A stretch of 64,000 nt of DNA, from the NCBI RefSeq assembly GCF_000699445.3, contig NC_067198.1, forward strand, positions 30,879,536 through 30,943,535. The letters run 5' to 3'. The notes under the pieces were generated by a model that searched no databases, was not told the DNA's origin, and was given only the letters and a program-made list of their open reading frames with translations. The translations under genes and the position numbers were made by a program. Each line of letters begins with the position of its first letter. The stretch's first letter is position 1. Shown piece by piece: positions 27,009 to 39,186 of this stretch. The DNA comes from Schistosoma haematobium (lineage: Eukaryota; Platyhelminthes; Trematoda; Strigeidida; Schistosomatidae).

Positions 27009-27275
27009 AGAAGGGATTTTGTGGAGATTTAAAAAATTTCACCAGTTGAAATCATAAGCCATTAACACCGTTAAATGCCGGCTTAGTGGTCTAGTTAGTT
27101 AAGCACCTGGTGCGAGACTGATAGGTCCTGGATTCGTATCTCACCGGGGGGTAGGATTGTGGATGCGCACTACTGAGGAGTCCCATACTAGGACGAAACG
27201 GTCGTCCAGTGCTTCCAGGTTTTCCATGGTTGTCTAGCTTTGATTGACTCATGATTTCAACCAGTGAATTCCTCG
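27009..27275 (+). mobile_element. Hammerhead-SINE copy with intact ribozyme core
   Basis: 5' end agaagggattttgtgg, then A box near 27089, B-box region near 27130, hammerhead 27167-27212 and the 3' tail ending tgatttcaacc. It is the best-preserved member of this family in the window. The 5' gttgaaatca and 3' tgatttcaac form a short terminal inverted repeat. Confidence 0.8.
27167..27212 (+). ncRNA. Hammerhead ribozyme motif in SINE
   Basis: Core CTGAGGA 27173-27179, perfect stem II GTCC/GGAC (27180-27183 and 27191-27194), GAAA 27195-27198 and cleavage triplet GTC ending at 27206. Stem I gcact/agtgc pairs except for one mismatch next to the core. Confidence 0.7.
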
Positions 27276-27870
27276 TATATATCTTTAAATATCAGATTGT
27301 TTACAGACTTTACAGCCATATATCAGTTTTTGTAACCAGTTACATAATAAATAATTTTTTTTAAAAAAAACATATTCGTTTAATCGATTTCTCAAAAACC
27401 TAACGACTTTTTTTCTTATCATATCTATCAATTAATTTAAGTCTATAAATTGATTTTGTTTTGCTCTGTTATGTTTTTGTTTCAATGAATTATGTCAGAT
27501 TATATACAATGATCATCGTCGTTATTCATGTCAGTGTTGAAGTTTCAATCAATTTATTTCTGGTTTTAAGACATATTCAATTTGAAATTAAATAAACAAT
27601 ATTTTTCTTTATTAGAAAAAAAAGACTAATTTTCAGGGGTTTTCTTCTGCATAGTTACAACTTTTTTTAATATCAAAGCACATATAAACAACATGTAGAT
27701 GTATGTTTAAATTTCAATACAGACTTCTTTACAGAATACCTTCAATTGTTAAATTAGTTATTATTAAATTAAAATGGTACTTTGTTTACCCGAATAATAA
27801 TTTAAAACACTTTCAAAATTACAAAGTCTAAATGGTTGTTTAATGATTTTCGGAATATTAAAACATATAC

Positions 27871-28151
27871 TGTAGTGAACAAGAACACGAGTGGGGACAA
27901 TCGAATGTGTTAAACACAAAATTACAGGATATACTAATAAAATCTAACAATCATAAAGTAAATGCTTAATTTGCAAAATGTCCACCAATTGTCTCAAAAT
28001 GACTCAGACTTCATTGTTCTTGCATTTTCATACAAATTGCATTCTGTTTCCATTCTTTACTGTTCGATCCTTTTGTCTCTCTGCTGTCAGACCTTCTGTT
28101 TACGACTAACATCATATACTACTTATGTCAATATAAGTGGCACACAACACA
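27871..28151 (+). repeat. 281-bp solo-LTR-like repeat
   Basis: Begins TGTAGTG and ends AACACA with imperfect TG...CA terminal inverted repeats. Contains ctaataaaatc, a possible polyadenylation signal. Noncoding. Confidence 0.65.
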
Positions 28152-28424
28152 GTACTACTGCTTGTAATAAATTTTAAAAAAGGGATTTATAACAAGTGAA
28201 TTTAATGCTTTACGTATATTGATGTGATGGAGAAAATATCTGTCAAACTTTATACCACTAATTTTTTTGTTGATTTCCAATAGATTTTTATATATCATGA
28301 CCATGATATTGAAAAATAACACACTATTACTAAACCTACCACTATTGTAACCAGTGATATATAGTTTTTCCTTAAGTTTGGCATTCATGATCTCATCGAC
28401 AAATCCTTACAAGTTTTAAAAGCT

Positions 28425-28815
28425 TAAGTGGATACGCACTACTGGACAATCCCATTACTAGGATGTAACGGCCGTCCAGTGCTCCTGTGGTGTGGGTTAC
28501 TTACATCCACATAAGTAGTATATAACGGTAGTCAGGCATAGGATGTATTTCAGTAGAAGGTTGATAAGGAAAGAACTCAAACGGAACGCAATCGGTATGA
28601 AAGTGCATGAACAATGAAATCTGAGACAATGGATTGATGTTTGCAACAGGAACAGTCAAGTTTGAGATGATGGATTGATATTTTGTAAATTAACTATTTA
28701 CTATATGGTTCTCAGATTTTAGTGAGATGTGCTCAATTACATTCGTTTTTCCCCACTGGTGTTCTTGTTCACTACGCTTCTAAATTTTTAATGGTGGTTT
28801 AGCTTAAATTCAACC
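28425..28815 (+). mobile_element. Hammerhead-SINE fragment interrupted by an LTR-like insert
   Basis: The 3' half of the SINE (gtggatacgcac ... ccagtgctcc) stops at 28485 and resumes at 28776 (gcttctaaattt ... tggtttagctt). The gap holds a 290-base repeat in minus orientation. The ribozyme core is mutated. Confidence 0.75.
28486..28775 (-). repeat. 281-bp LTR-like repeat nested in a SINE
   Basis: The inverted copy starts TGTGGTGTGG and ends TTCACTAC. Flanks gctcc and gcttc resemble a 5-base target duplication of the SINE sequence gcttc. Confidence 0.7.
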
Positions 28816-29459
28816 AGGAAAAACTAGAAATAAAATGAACGTACGGAGCAAACAAGGGTTGCTTGTTATTTATTTTATGAAGCAAAATTTCACATTTACA
28901 CATTTAGAAACAAGATAAAAAGAGCTATCAAATATTTCATTTTTAATCGATTTTCCAACATAACCCCACACTAATATATATGTTAAATAATAATAATATT
29001 CAAATCTTTGATTAATCAATTAGTGATATGTTAGGTTATAATATTGTAGATTCAAAATTATTTATGGAGAAAGAATACAAATGTTTGACAAAGTACTTCA
29101 GAGATTAAGTAAATGAAGTGACCAATATTTGAAGACATCACTTAATAATTTAGTGAAATGGAATTTGTAGTTATAGAATTGATAAACTTCACCTTTAAGT
29201 ACTTTGTCAATCTTTTTTTGTAACTATTTTCATGAACACTTCTGAATTTGAAATACTATTATGTAACATCAACTTAACTTGATTGATATCGTTTTTAAAC
29301 TGACATATATATGTAATCATGATTAAAAAGAAATATTTCCAATCCCATTTCATTTTCTTTTCAAAGTTGTTAATGATTTCATAAACTGTAGTGAACAGCA
29401 TGTGACAGTTATTCATAGTTATAGCATAAGAAATAATTAAACAAATTTTAAATAAAGTT

Positions 29460-30063
29460 GCTTTATATATTTGGGCAGCATCATTGATGAACACGGTGGA
29501 TCTGATGCAGATATGAAAGCGGGGATCAATAAAGCAAGAGCAGTATATTTACAACTGAAGAACATCTGGAATTCAAAATAACTGTCAACCAACACCAAGG
29601 TCAGGATTTTCAATACAAATGTCAAGACAGTTGTACTGTATGGGGCAGAAACGTGGAGAACTATGAAAGCCATCATCCATAAGATACAAGTGTTTATTAA
29701 CAGTTGTCTACGCAAAATACTCCGGATCCGTTGGCCAAACACTATCAGTAACAACCTATTGTGGGAGAGAACAAACCAGATCCCAGCGGTGGAAGAAATC
29801 AGTAAGAAGCGCTAGAAGTGGGTAGGACACACAATGAAGAAAGCACCCAACTGCGTCACAAGGCAAGTCCTCATATGGAATTCGCAAGGCCAAGGGAAAA
29901 GAGGAAGACCAAAGAACACATTACACCGGAAGATGGAAATAGACATGAGAAAAATGAACAACAATTGGATGGAACTAGAAAAGAATGCCCAGGACAGAGT
30001 GAGTTGGAGAATGCTGGTTGGCGGCCTATGCTCCATTGGGAGTAACAGGCGTAAGTAAGTAAG
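29460..30063 (+). pseudogene. RTE-like LINE, 5'-truncated ORF2 C-terminus
   Basis: A colinear translation of the end of a non-LTR retrotransposon ORF2: the YLGSIIDEHGGSDADMKAGI block, [11 protein letters not shown], a helix-rich [10 protein letters not shown] segment, WVGHTMKK and an RGRPKNT ending. Two in-frame stops interrupt it, near 29579 and 29813. It ends in a (TAAG)n tail. The flanking direct repeat taaataaagtt (29449-29459 and 30064-30074) is a target-site duplication. The block order is typical of the RTE clade (SR2-like in schistosomes). It cannot encode a working protein. Confidence 0.8.
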
Positions 30064-30497
30064 TAAATAAAGTTAGCTGCTCAAGTTTTATTTCCTCATT
30101 ATTCTTGTATCTATTCTGTTTTCCAACTAAATGTTAATTTAGAAATCTGTGATGATTATCTACATGTGACAGTAGTTAAGATTTTGTTTGAAAATAATGA
30201 AAATTCTTCAAGTTTATTTTTAATAATAACAATTCGTTGTAACCTATTTCAAATTTTACTTTATTTCATGTCTATTCTCCGACTTTACGGTGTATATATT
30301 ATTCTGGAGAATTATAGCTATTTGATAAAAGCACTTGAATTTCAAGCACTAGGCTGAAAGTTAGGACTGTTTCCATTTAATTTAATCGTTGAGCATCTAA
30401 TTAGTTTCACGTAGCTCAAAGTCATATGAATAAATCTATACTGGATAAATAATGTAATAATTAGAAAAGAATTTTGTCGATATTATAGTAATTTAGT

Positions 30498-30693
30498 AGT
30501 TGAATTCATGAGTCAATTAAAGCTAGACCACCATGGAAAACCTGGAAGTACTGGACGGCCGTCTCGTCCTAGTATGGGACCTTGCGGGCGGGATCGTGGA
30601 TGTGCACTGCTGAGGAGCCCCATACTGGTACGAAACGGCTTCCAGGTTCTCCATGGTAGCCTAGCTTTAATCGACTTATGAATTCAACTATTA
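30498..30693. mobile_element. Hammerhead-SINE inverted-repeat copy
   Basis: The left arm is the antisense 3' half and the right arm the sense 3' half, with outer ends gttgaattcatgagtc and cttatgaattcaac. Each arm keeps part of a hammerhead, but both lack one side of the core. It abuts an AT microsatellite. Confidence 0.75.
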
Positions 30694-30695
30694 AA

Positions 30696-30696
<1 letters not shown>

Positions 30697-30742
<46 letters not shown>
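30697..30742. repeat. (TA)n microsatellite
   Basis: About 22 uninterrupted TA units directly after a SINE copy. Confidence 0.95.
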
Positions 30743-30745
<3 letters not shown>

Positions 30746-31171
30746 ATCCTTTGAATGTTACCCAAATCATCGTGTTTGGTCAGTTATTCAAATTAGTAAC
30801 GAAGTAATAATTATTAATTAAATTGTTTAATAAGTTAATATTTATATTATTCTAAACATTAAAATGGAAATGTCCTCATTAGGTTAAATTATTTTACATA
30901 ATACAAATGTATTAAAGACTAAAGAACAGTAAACGTTGAATTGTGTGGTACATATTTATTTAAATGAATCAAAATAACAATAGTTCAACTTTTCACATGT
31001 TGATCATTAAAAAAAACCAGAAGGTCAATTCACAGAGACAGCCTACAATTGACTTATTTATATTTAAAGAAAATAGTTGAATTAATTAAAATAAACTTGA
31101 AATATAATTTTCATCATAAATGATTGAGTTAAAGGAGGAATCGATCATTTAACCAGTTAGATTTGCAAAAA

Positions 31172-31451
31172 TGTAGTGAACAGGAACACCAGTGGGGACA
31201 ATCGAATATATTTAACACAAAGTTACAGGACTTGTTAATAAAATCTAACAATCAAATAGTAAATGATTAATTTGCAAAATGTCCATCACTTGTCTTAAAT
31301 TGACTCAGACGTCATTGTTCTTGCATTTTCATACAAATTGCATCCTCTTTCCATTTTTACTGTTCGATCTTCTTGTCTCTCTGCTGTCAGACCTTCTGTT
31401 CACGACTAACATCATTTACTGCCTATGTCAATATAAGAAACACACACCACA
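31172..31451 (+). repeat. 281-bp LTR-like repeat followed by a GC-rich block
   Basis: Starts TGTAGTG, ends CACCACA, and is close in sequence to the copy at 27.9 kb. It is the only copy here followed by distinctive GC-rich DNA, as expected if internal element sequence remains. Confidence 0.65.
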
Positions 31452-31860
31452 CTCGTCCTCCCTTTAAAGCAGTCGTTCTTGTGGTGGTTCATGCTCGCCA
31501 TGCCACATTCTTCGTTTCTGCAGTCTGTGCTACGCTCTCCGTCAAAATGTTGAGTCTTTGGCGCGCTGACCTCCATAGCTCCGTCGACCTGCCGACATCC
31601 ACCCGGCACCTGGGACACTCGTGCTCCACCTGCCTGCTGATCCATCTACATCCGATGTCTGCCCAGCAGCCGCACGTCCCACCGCCCCTCTCTGTCGACA
31701 GCACCCGCTACAGCCAACGCCGCCCCACCAGAACACTCCACTAGACACCATCTCTCCATAGGAGACTGCCCCAACTAGCACCTCAGCTCCAGGCCCGCAA
31801 CGTAGTTCACAGGACAGCAACCTTCCACTCCTGGTTGGCAGCGACACCAAAAATGAAACG
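31452..31860 (+). other. GC-rich block, possible internal leader/gag start of an LTR element
   Basis: Composition changes sharply from AT-rich to C-rich right at the end of the LTR-like repeat and returns at about 31850. One plus frame gives a Pro/Thr/Ser-rich peptide with two stops. No PBS is recognised directly after the repeat. It may instead be an unrelated repeat. Confidence 0.4.
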
Positions 31861-32619
31861 AATAAATTAGTTTTATTTTAGTTGATAAAAGTAGGTGATG
31901 AAGGGCAACTAGAAAAAAACATCAGATCAAGATTTTGCGATAGTTAACATACATCAATCTTCATAAAACTGTTATTCAGTTTGTCATTCGAACCCATGTC
32001 ATGGATAACATTTTTGTTTCGCATTTTATAAATCTATTAATTTTCGGAATTTTCACAGTATCTCTGATTGAAACAAAGGTGTGCATCCCAAACCCTATTG
32101 TTGGACATAGTCGTCAGTTATTAAATATTATAATATGACCAAAAAACGTCAGATATATGCACAGACCTTTAAGGAACTTACGTATGATAAATCGTAAGCG
32201 GTGTTAGTTTAATGATTGTAAAATGTTTACAAGTGCCTATACTCTACGCTCAGATTAGTTGTAAAACATGTTGAGAAAAAGGTGAGAAAATAAAATTTGA
32301 AACCTATACACCCATTCGTTGGTGACTATGTCTACACACACATTTGAACCCTTACATATCAAACAGCTGTTTCATGATATTTATGGAGCTTATTTATAAA
32401 TTTTAACTAAATTTTTTTATGATGTAAACAAAAATCTGTGGAATATACTACACAACGAAGTGCAGGTAATTTTCACTAAAATGTTAAAAGTTTGTTTGGG
32501 TTTTATATCGAATTCTAAAATTAAATTGTTTCCTTTGAGAAATCAAAACTGTCACTTCCACATTAAAAATAACCAAATAAAAGTGTAACCTACCTTCTAA
32601 TTTAGTTAACTAAAAAGCG

Positions 32620-32880
32620 ACGCATTGTGATGATTACCAATGGTGGACATGTGGCTTAGCTTCGTGGATTGGCTGAAGTTAGACATTAACACCATTCGAT
32701 GCCGACTCAGTGGTCTAGAGGTTAGGCGTTCGTGTGCGAGACCAATAGATCCTGAGTTCGAATCCCGTGGAGGCGGGATCGTGGATGCGCACTGCCCACA
32801 ATAGGACGAAACTGTCGTCCAGTGCTTCTATGTTTTCCATAGTGGTTTAGTATCAATTGACTTATGATCTCAACTATTAG
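32620..32880 (+). mobile_element. Hammerhead-SINE copy, 5' truncated
   Basis: A box tggtctagaggttaggcg (32711-32728) and B box gagttcgaatcc (32754-32765) are the best preserved here. The first half of the hammerhead core is deleted near 32792, leaving only ggacgaaac and the 3' stem. Confidence 0.8.
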
Positions 32881-33559
32881 ATTAGCAAATAGTCATGATG
32901 ATTAAGAAATTACATATTCGTATTTCATATCGAAGATATCTTTTAATTCAAAATAGATTCTCATTTTTATTCCGACAATATTTCATTCTATTATATTATT
33001 CAGTGAAATTTTCACTGGTAAATTCTAAGGTTGATATTATCTTCATTATAAATGACTGAATAATTGGAATAATACATTCACTTAAATTGACATCTGAATT
33101 GTTAAAAATATTTAAACGACTCCATGGTAATTCGACCAGTTTGTCAGAATCTGAAACATTGCAAATGTTACCAAAAATACCTTTTGACAGCCTACTAGAA
33201 AGATCGATCTGACTATTTTTCAAGCGTACAAATAATCTAATATTTCCTCCTAATTTTGATTTATTTAAACTAATTACTTATTTCTAACCCCTTCTCTATC
33301 TATTATTAGATTAGATAAATCATTCACAGCCTGTCTGGATACTGACTACTGCGGAAAAGAAATAACACAGTGGCTGGTATATTTTGGTGTGACGAAACTC
33401 AATTACAACAAGGTTCATCCATATAAAATATAATACAACTACTCATAAATATCTTTTTAAGCATATATCTATTCTGTAACAAAAAAATATTCTACAGATG
33501 GAACTGGCTGAAAAGTTTTACCTTTGAAAACAAGTGGTAGATAAAGACTACTGTGAAAA

Positions 33560-33793
33560 TCGTTTAGATTTAAATTACAGTTACTTGGTAAAATAGAAAA
33601 ACCATACTATAATACCTAATTTGCAAAATGTTCATTAATTGTCTCAAACTTCGTTGTTATTGCATTTCCATACTAATTGCTTTCTATTCCCATTCTTCGT
33701 TTCTTGATCTTCCCTATCTTCTGCTGCCAGACATTACATTCCTGACTCGCGTCATATACTACTTACATCAAGATAAGTAGCACACACAACAGA
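33560..33793 (+). repeat. 281-bp LTR-like repeat, 5' truncated copy
   Basis: Shares tttgcaaaatgttcattaat and the catatactacttac...cacacacaaca end with the other copies. Confidence 0.6.
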
Positions 33794-36700
33794 AGTAATT
33801 AGTTTATAGTAATAATTAAAAAAATCATCCATAATTTATGCACCAATTAAAATGATCAAATTGTAGTTAACTTTATTTCTGTTACTTCTTGCAACTTATA
33901 CACACATATACTGATCACAGTCTATTTTTACTTTATTGTCCAGAATTTAGATTAGCTTAGATCTCGTTTGATATTTATAGGTTCGATCAATTACAAACGC
34001 ATTCTACAATAAATTACCCACAAAATTTTTTTATTATCTAATTAAAATACACTTAAATCATTAATGAATGAGCAAGCATTGGATGTTACGGGAGAACTGA
34101 AGATATTTGGCTGATTAAAACCTTTATATTAAATATTCTTAATTTCACTGGGCTTTTGGATGTATTTGTTTTACTCAACTTCTGAACTTGTTTGTTTTTA
34201 TCATTATTTTCGGATATTTTGGTTTCTCTGTCTTTGGTTTAGTATGTAGAAGGTTTTGCTCTGGGAATCTACAAAATTGAAGGTTTGTTTCTATGACTGT
34301 TATAATTATTGTTAGAAGGACATTTTGGTCGACTATTTGTAAATTGCGAATAAACTTTGGTACCTCAGTTGGAGTTTGGTTCTATTGTTAATTTGGGTTC
34401 GTAAATTGCGATTAGATCGATATATCGTACTTCAATAACGGAACGAGCAAAAACTTGGACGTAACATTGGAAACGAATCTTTTACCTACGGTGACGTATA
34501 ACTAGTTAAATCTAAAAAAATTGTCTTCGAAATAAGTTACATTCGTTACTGTTCATTATTGTGAATTGCATTTACTAATCATTTGAAACATAAAATGTGT
34601 TCGTATTCTTGAATGTGACATGATTGAACTATCTAGTCCAGGGAATACAATATGTTCAAAATATAGCGTATTTATCTACATTTATTTTCCAGATTAAATA
34701 TTTGTTCAACTATAACGTAGATAGATTGCAATGTGCATTATTCTGTTAACTTCACTTGATGAAATCATGTTTATTTTCGTTGAACTGTAATGATCCTACT
34801 CGATTTCTGACTTTTAAATCTGTACACTTATTCTTATATGTGTAACATCAATAATGGTAATATAACTGTTTTATTAAAATAGTTCATATTTCCTAGATTA
34901 CAGACGTTAACTCTGGTAAGTTATTGAATTTAAAGTTACTTTTTTGAATATTTTTGATGTAAATGTTTTAGGTTTTGTTCGAGAATGGTGAATTTCCCTA
35001 TGACAATAATTAATGGTGATATTCTTCAAACGATATTTTTAATAAAGAGCTCATTATAAATTCGTATGGCTATCCACTTGCCATATTGAGAAAACAAACA
35101 TAGATGGGGCAATACTTAAATTATAATATCTTTCGTGCTATTAGTTACGTACTCTGATGAGTCGAAATCCCATTTAACAACGTTAGAAGGCTATGACAAA
35201 CCGATAAAATAGAAATAACACGCATTAAGACGTGTGTTATAAAAAAATGGACATCCAAAGAGATTTATTGTGAAGTACTGAAAAATGTCTTAAACAAACA
35301 ACTATTAAGTAATACCATGTCTTCCTTCACTTTTCATTCAAAAGGGAGGGGGTTATCAGGTAGATTTAATAAAAAGATAAAAGTAGAACCGAAATGGAGC
35401 TTCCCCGTAATTCAGTTATTTTCAGTATATTACACTAGATATTCCTTGAACCAGTAAAAGTGGATCATTATCCTCCTACAGTTATTTTCGAATTTATTTG
35501 TGAATTTACTTATGCTTGTGGAAGTAAAGTGTTCACAAATGCGATCACTAAAGATTTAATGGATTGTGGACACAAAATGGACATCTCAAAGGTACTTAAA
35601 TTGATTAACACGCTGAGAATACCGCTTTTACTCTGGCTTACTAAGGTCACTATTATCAAAAGCTTTTGATCTAACCTTTGTATCTAGAACAGAAATGTAG
35701 TAAACCACTTTTTACTACTGGTAAAATGACTATATTGTTTTAACGTGTCTTAATTATATTATCTCTATTGTATTTGATTACTTGAAATAAAAAATTCTGC
35801 CAACATTCACTTACGACGTTAATTTTAATTTTATTTCAATTAAATGGCTTGATTATCACCCATTAAACGTTGTACTGTCCTAATTGTCATTTTACGACCT
35901 ACAATTTCATTCTATTCTTCATAAAATTCCACTTCCACATACGAATACTAACTAATCTTAGCTATTATGTCCTGGTATTTTATGTCCTTTCGAACTAAAC
36001 TTCACTGATTATGGTATATTAAACCTTACTTATAAAAAAATTACTAATGTTGCTTAAATGTGTTCTCAGAAATAAGAAATACTTTTAGACAGTTATGGTC
36101 TTTATTCGTAATTTTGATATAATACATTCATGCGTGTTGATCGTCTTTTCCAGCCTTCAAGTATTGGTACATTTGTAACTGTTCGAGTACAATAATGACA
36201 ATTTTGCAATTTTCTTCATTGGTAAATGTGTTCAGTACTATTGTTTATTCCAAAAATGATTGATAATACAGTGGTTTCCATAACCTACCTTCTATGAATT
36301 ATGTAGACATGGTTAGAATAGTTACAATAACAGATACTGAGATTTTTCAAAGACTTAGAAAAAGTTGATATTAAAGTGATTGTTGCAATAAGAAAATAAA
36401 CTACATTATTCAAGAAATAAACAATGTAGACAGAACAACAATCTTTGACCGTTTTAAGCACTAAAGATTAATAAACGTAAGACAGATTTCTTTGCGCTTT
36501 AAGTATAAGTGTCTTCATATTAACAACACATCATAACTGCTTAATGACTTGTAAAGATGTAATTATGCATAAAACTAGCCAGTTTTGGGTACAAATCATG
36601 TAAAATAGTATTTCTCAGGTATGTTGATGATAAGCATTCTAAGCATAAGTCACAGATTAGAATTAGTGATCACTGAATTTCAAAGATGACACTAACTTAT

Positions 36701-37499
36701 TAAAATGCACTAAGAGAAAATCTACATTCTTCTTATGTATTTTATTATTAATGCATTTATAAATACCATTCGGCTTTAGTCCTATGCTCTCACATCATAC
36801 ATTTTATAATATTTCAAGCTTTTGTCATCTGCAAAGACAAATATGTCAGACTTCTTTATATGGTTTTCTGCGGAAAATGTCTCACCCTCAAACACATAAG
36901 CTATATTTCATTATTCACATAAACTTTAAATAACTTAAATAAACCAATAGACATTGTTATGTAAATATTATAAAATTCACAAATAACAGATCCGAATCAA
37001 AGAATACAAGGTTTAAATACTGTTCTGATTAGATTTCACTAAACAGTGAGTGATTCGATGGCTTAGTATTTCAATATCTAGTGGAACCTATTCCTAAGAA
37101 ATCTGCTAATATAGGCACTGGTGACTGATATTCTAAATTAAAAATTCTCTTCAATTAAATAATAAAAGTCCTCAAACACAGAAAGAATAAATAAGTTGTT
37201 AGATGCAACAAGTCTCAGAAAGATGACTGTTTCAATTATTATATACTCGAAATATTAGTTTTATTCGCGACAAAGTTCAACAAAAGATGTAGTTCCATTG
37301 AATTTAAGTTCAAACACTTTCAATTCTTGTCGTTATACTTTATTTTTTTATCTAACCACCCTACTGAGAAGTCAAATTTAACTGAATTATCATAGATTTA
37401 GATGAAAGTATAACTTATTGACAACATTTGAACGACGATAGAGTAACCTTGAACGTCCATCTAAGAACTAGGACCAAATGAAGGTTATAAACCAGTGTG
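33794..37499. other. AT-rich gene-free DNA
   Basis: No repeat or gene recognised. A 69-codon frame at 35460 has no resemblance to a known family. Confidence 0.55.
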
Positions 37500-37645
37500 A
37501 GTAAACAGAAATAAGATTTACAGATGATGGTTAAGATTCAGAATTAGATTTAGGGTTTTCATCACGGAATGACATCACTTATAATGCCAGAACATCAATG
37601 AGCCGAATAGATGAGTGAATTTCGCGACAAAACCTCAAACCTGTT
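37500..37645. mobile_element. Merlin-related MITE fragment, opposite orientation
   Basis: The segment gattcagaattagatttag through gttttcatcacggaatgac matches the reverse complement of the middle of the MITE at 23763-24051 and also the region at 13410-13490. The ends are lost. Confidence 0.5.
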
Positions 37646-37954
37646 AATATAAAAAATTTTAAACACTACGGTAAGGTGGTCCCAGATAAACATTTGCCGT
37701 GTTGTGTGACTACGACATCTGCTGAGTAATCGTCAAATATTTGTCCAGCTGTAATGAACTAAGCGTCCACAAGCTTTCCAGATCAATATTCTCAAGCCTT
37801 CCAAGCGCCTTTCACTTCTGATTCAGTTAAATGTGGTGGTATAAAATCTCCTCTCTTTCGATAAACTCTTGATTTACTCCATTTTATTAAAATCTTGTCA
37901 GTAGCTTTTCTCAAAAGATCAACTTGCAATTATTGTCTTCATATAATAGAATCT

Positions 37955-38155
37955 TTAATAACTGGTAATTACTGCTTGGGAAAGTGAATGAAAGTCGTTA
38001 TTCATTGTAGTTCCACGCGGTTTAAGGTTTAGTGGCCCTGTATCCGACTTCAGTCGAATTGTATGCTGATTGTCGTCGAAATACACACGTCGGCTATCTT
38101 CGCATGTTTCATCGACCTGAATCGCGTTAGTGAGTAACCGAACTAAATAAGTCAA
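37955..38155 (-). CDS. Unrecognised exon-like open frame
   Basis: 66 codons on the minus strand with balanced composition (CEDSRRVYFDDNQHTIRLKS), unlike neighbouring AT-rich DNA. No splice sites or partner exons were convincingly located and no family is recognised. It could be a decayed mobile-element gene. Confidence 0.25.
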   Translation of the reverse strand: MTYLVRLLTNAIQVDETCEDSRRVYFDDNQHTIRLKSDTGPLNLKPRGTTMNNDFHSLSQAVITSY

Positions 38156-39186
38156 ATACGAGGATTGAGTTTGAATACGTATATTTCATACGATGGTTGA
38201 TTGGAACAGACAATCAGAGAAACGTAGTGAAAAAAGCGAATAAGAGAAAGCGAAGCAAAATGGATCGGAGAAGTCAACTGAGTCAACTCAATATAACCAG
38301 GAGTTACTCAATATCTATAATCAGACCAAAGACATTTTACAGTTATATGATGAATGGGATAAGCAATCAACACATATACGATCATACAAAAACAGTCAGA
38401 ATAAATAAGCCAATAAGTGACTAGGTCGAAGTGCGGTTACGGATGATGGACAGACTGATCTGTCCAGAAACTGTATCAGTCCATGTGTGCAGCAGAGTAT
38501 TTGTGAGCGATAATCAATGGGTTATTTATGTGTATTCACAAATCGGAACGGAAGGTCGAAGTTCATATTTTAAACTACAGTTTCACAAGTAATAATGGTA
38601 ATTGTACAAGTTTTAAGAATTGAAGAAAAATGCAACTAGTAACAAAACTAATTAAGGCACGGTAAAAATGCCAGATATTTATAAAGCCGACCGCCGTTTC
38701 GTTTCAACAACCTTGAACGGCCTGACAAGAGGCGGTCATTCCGTATTTCAATTGCCTTAGGTTCTTTTGGTTGCATGAGTATAAGTCTTCTCCTATTTAA
38801 TTCGTCTTCTGCTGCATTAAAAAGCACAAAGTAACTGCCGAAAGCATTAATTTAGCATTCTCTGTCTTCTAGTGTACACGTCGCCTCTATTGTTGCTTCG
38901 TAACTTGATCTGTGATTACAATCGCTGTAGAAAACCTAAATGACTTTGTTTAATTTTTTGATAAGGTCCAGAAAACAACGTAACAAAGATAAGATAAACG
39001 TAACAGCTGTATATACTCAAAGTTTGTGTGAATCACTGTTCAACACAAAGGTTAAGACGAAATGTCAAGTAACCGTAAGTCTTAAATATTTGTAGTACTT
39101 CCTTCACTTAGCAAATTATTATTGAAAGAAATAACAATTTTTATCAATTTTTGAGTGCTGTTTATAGTGCTTCATGATCAACAGAC

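Noticed and set aside
31373..31850. Overlapping open frames of 70-123 codons on both strands
   Set aside because: They follow from high GC content and few stops in this block; no frame resembles a known protein.
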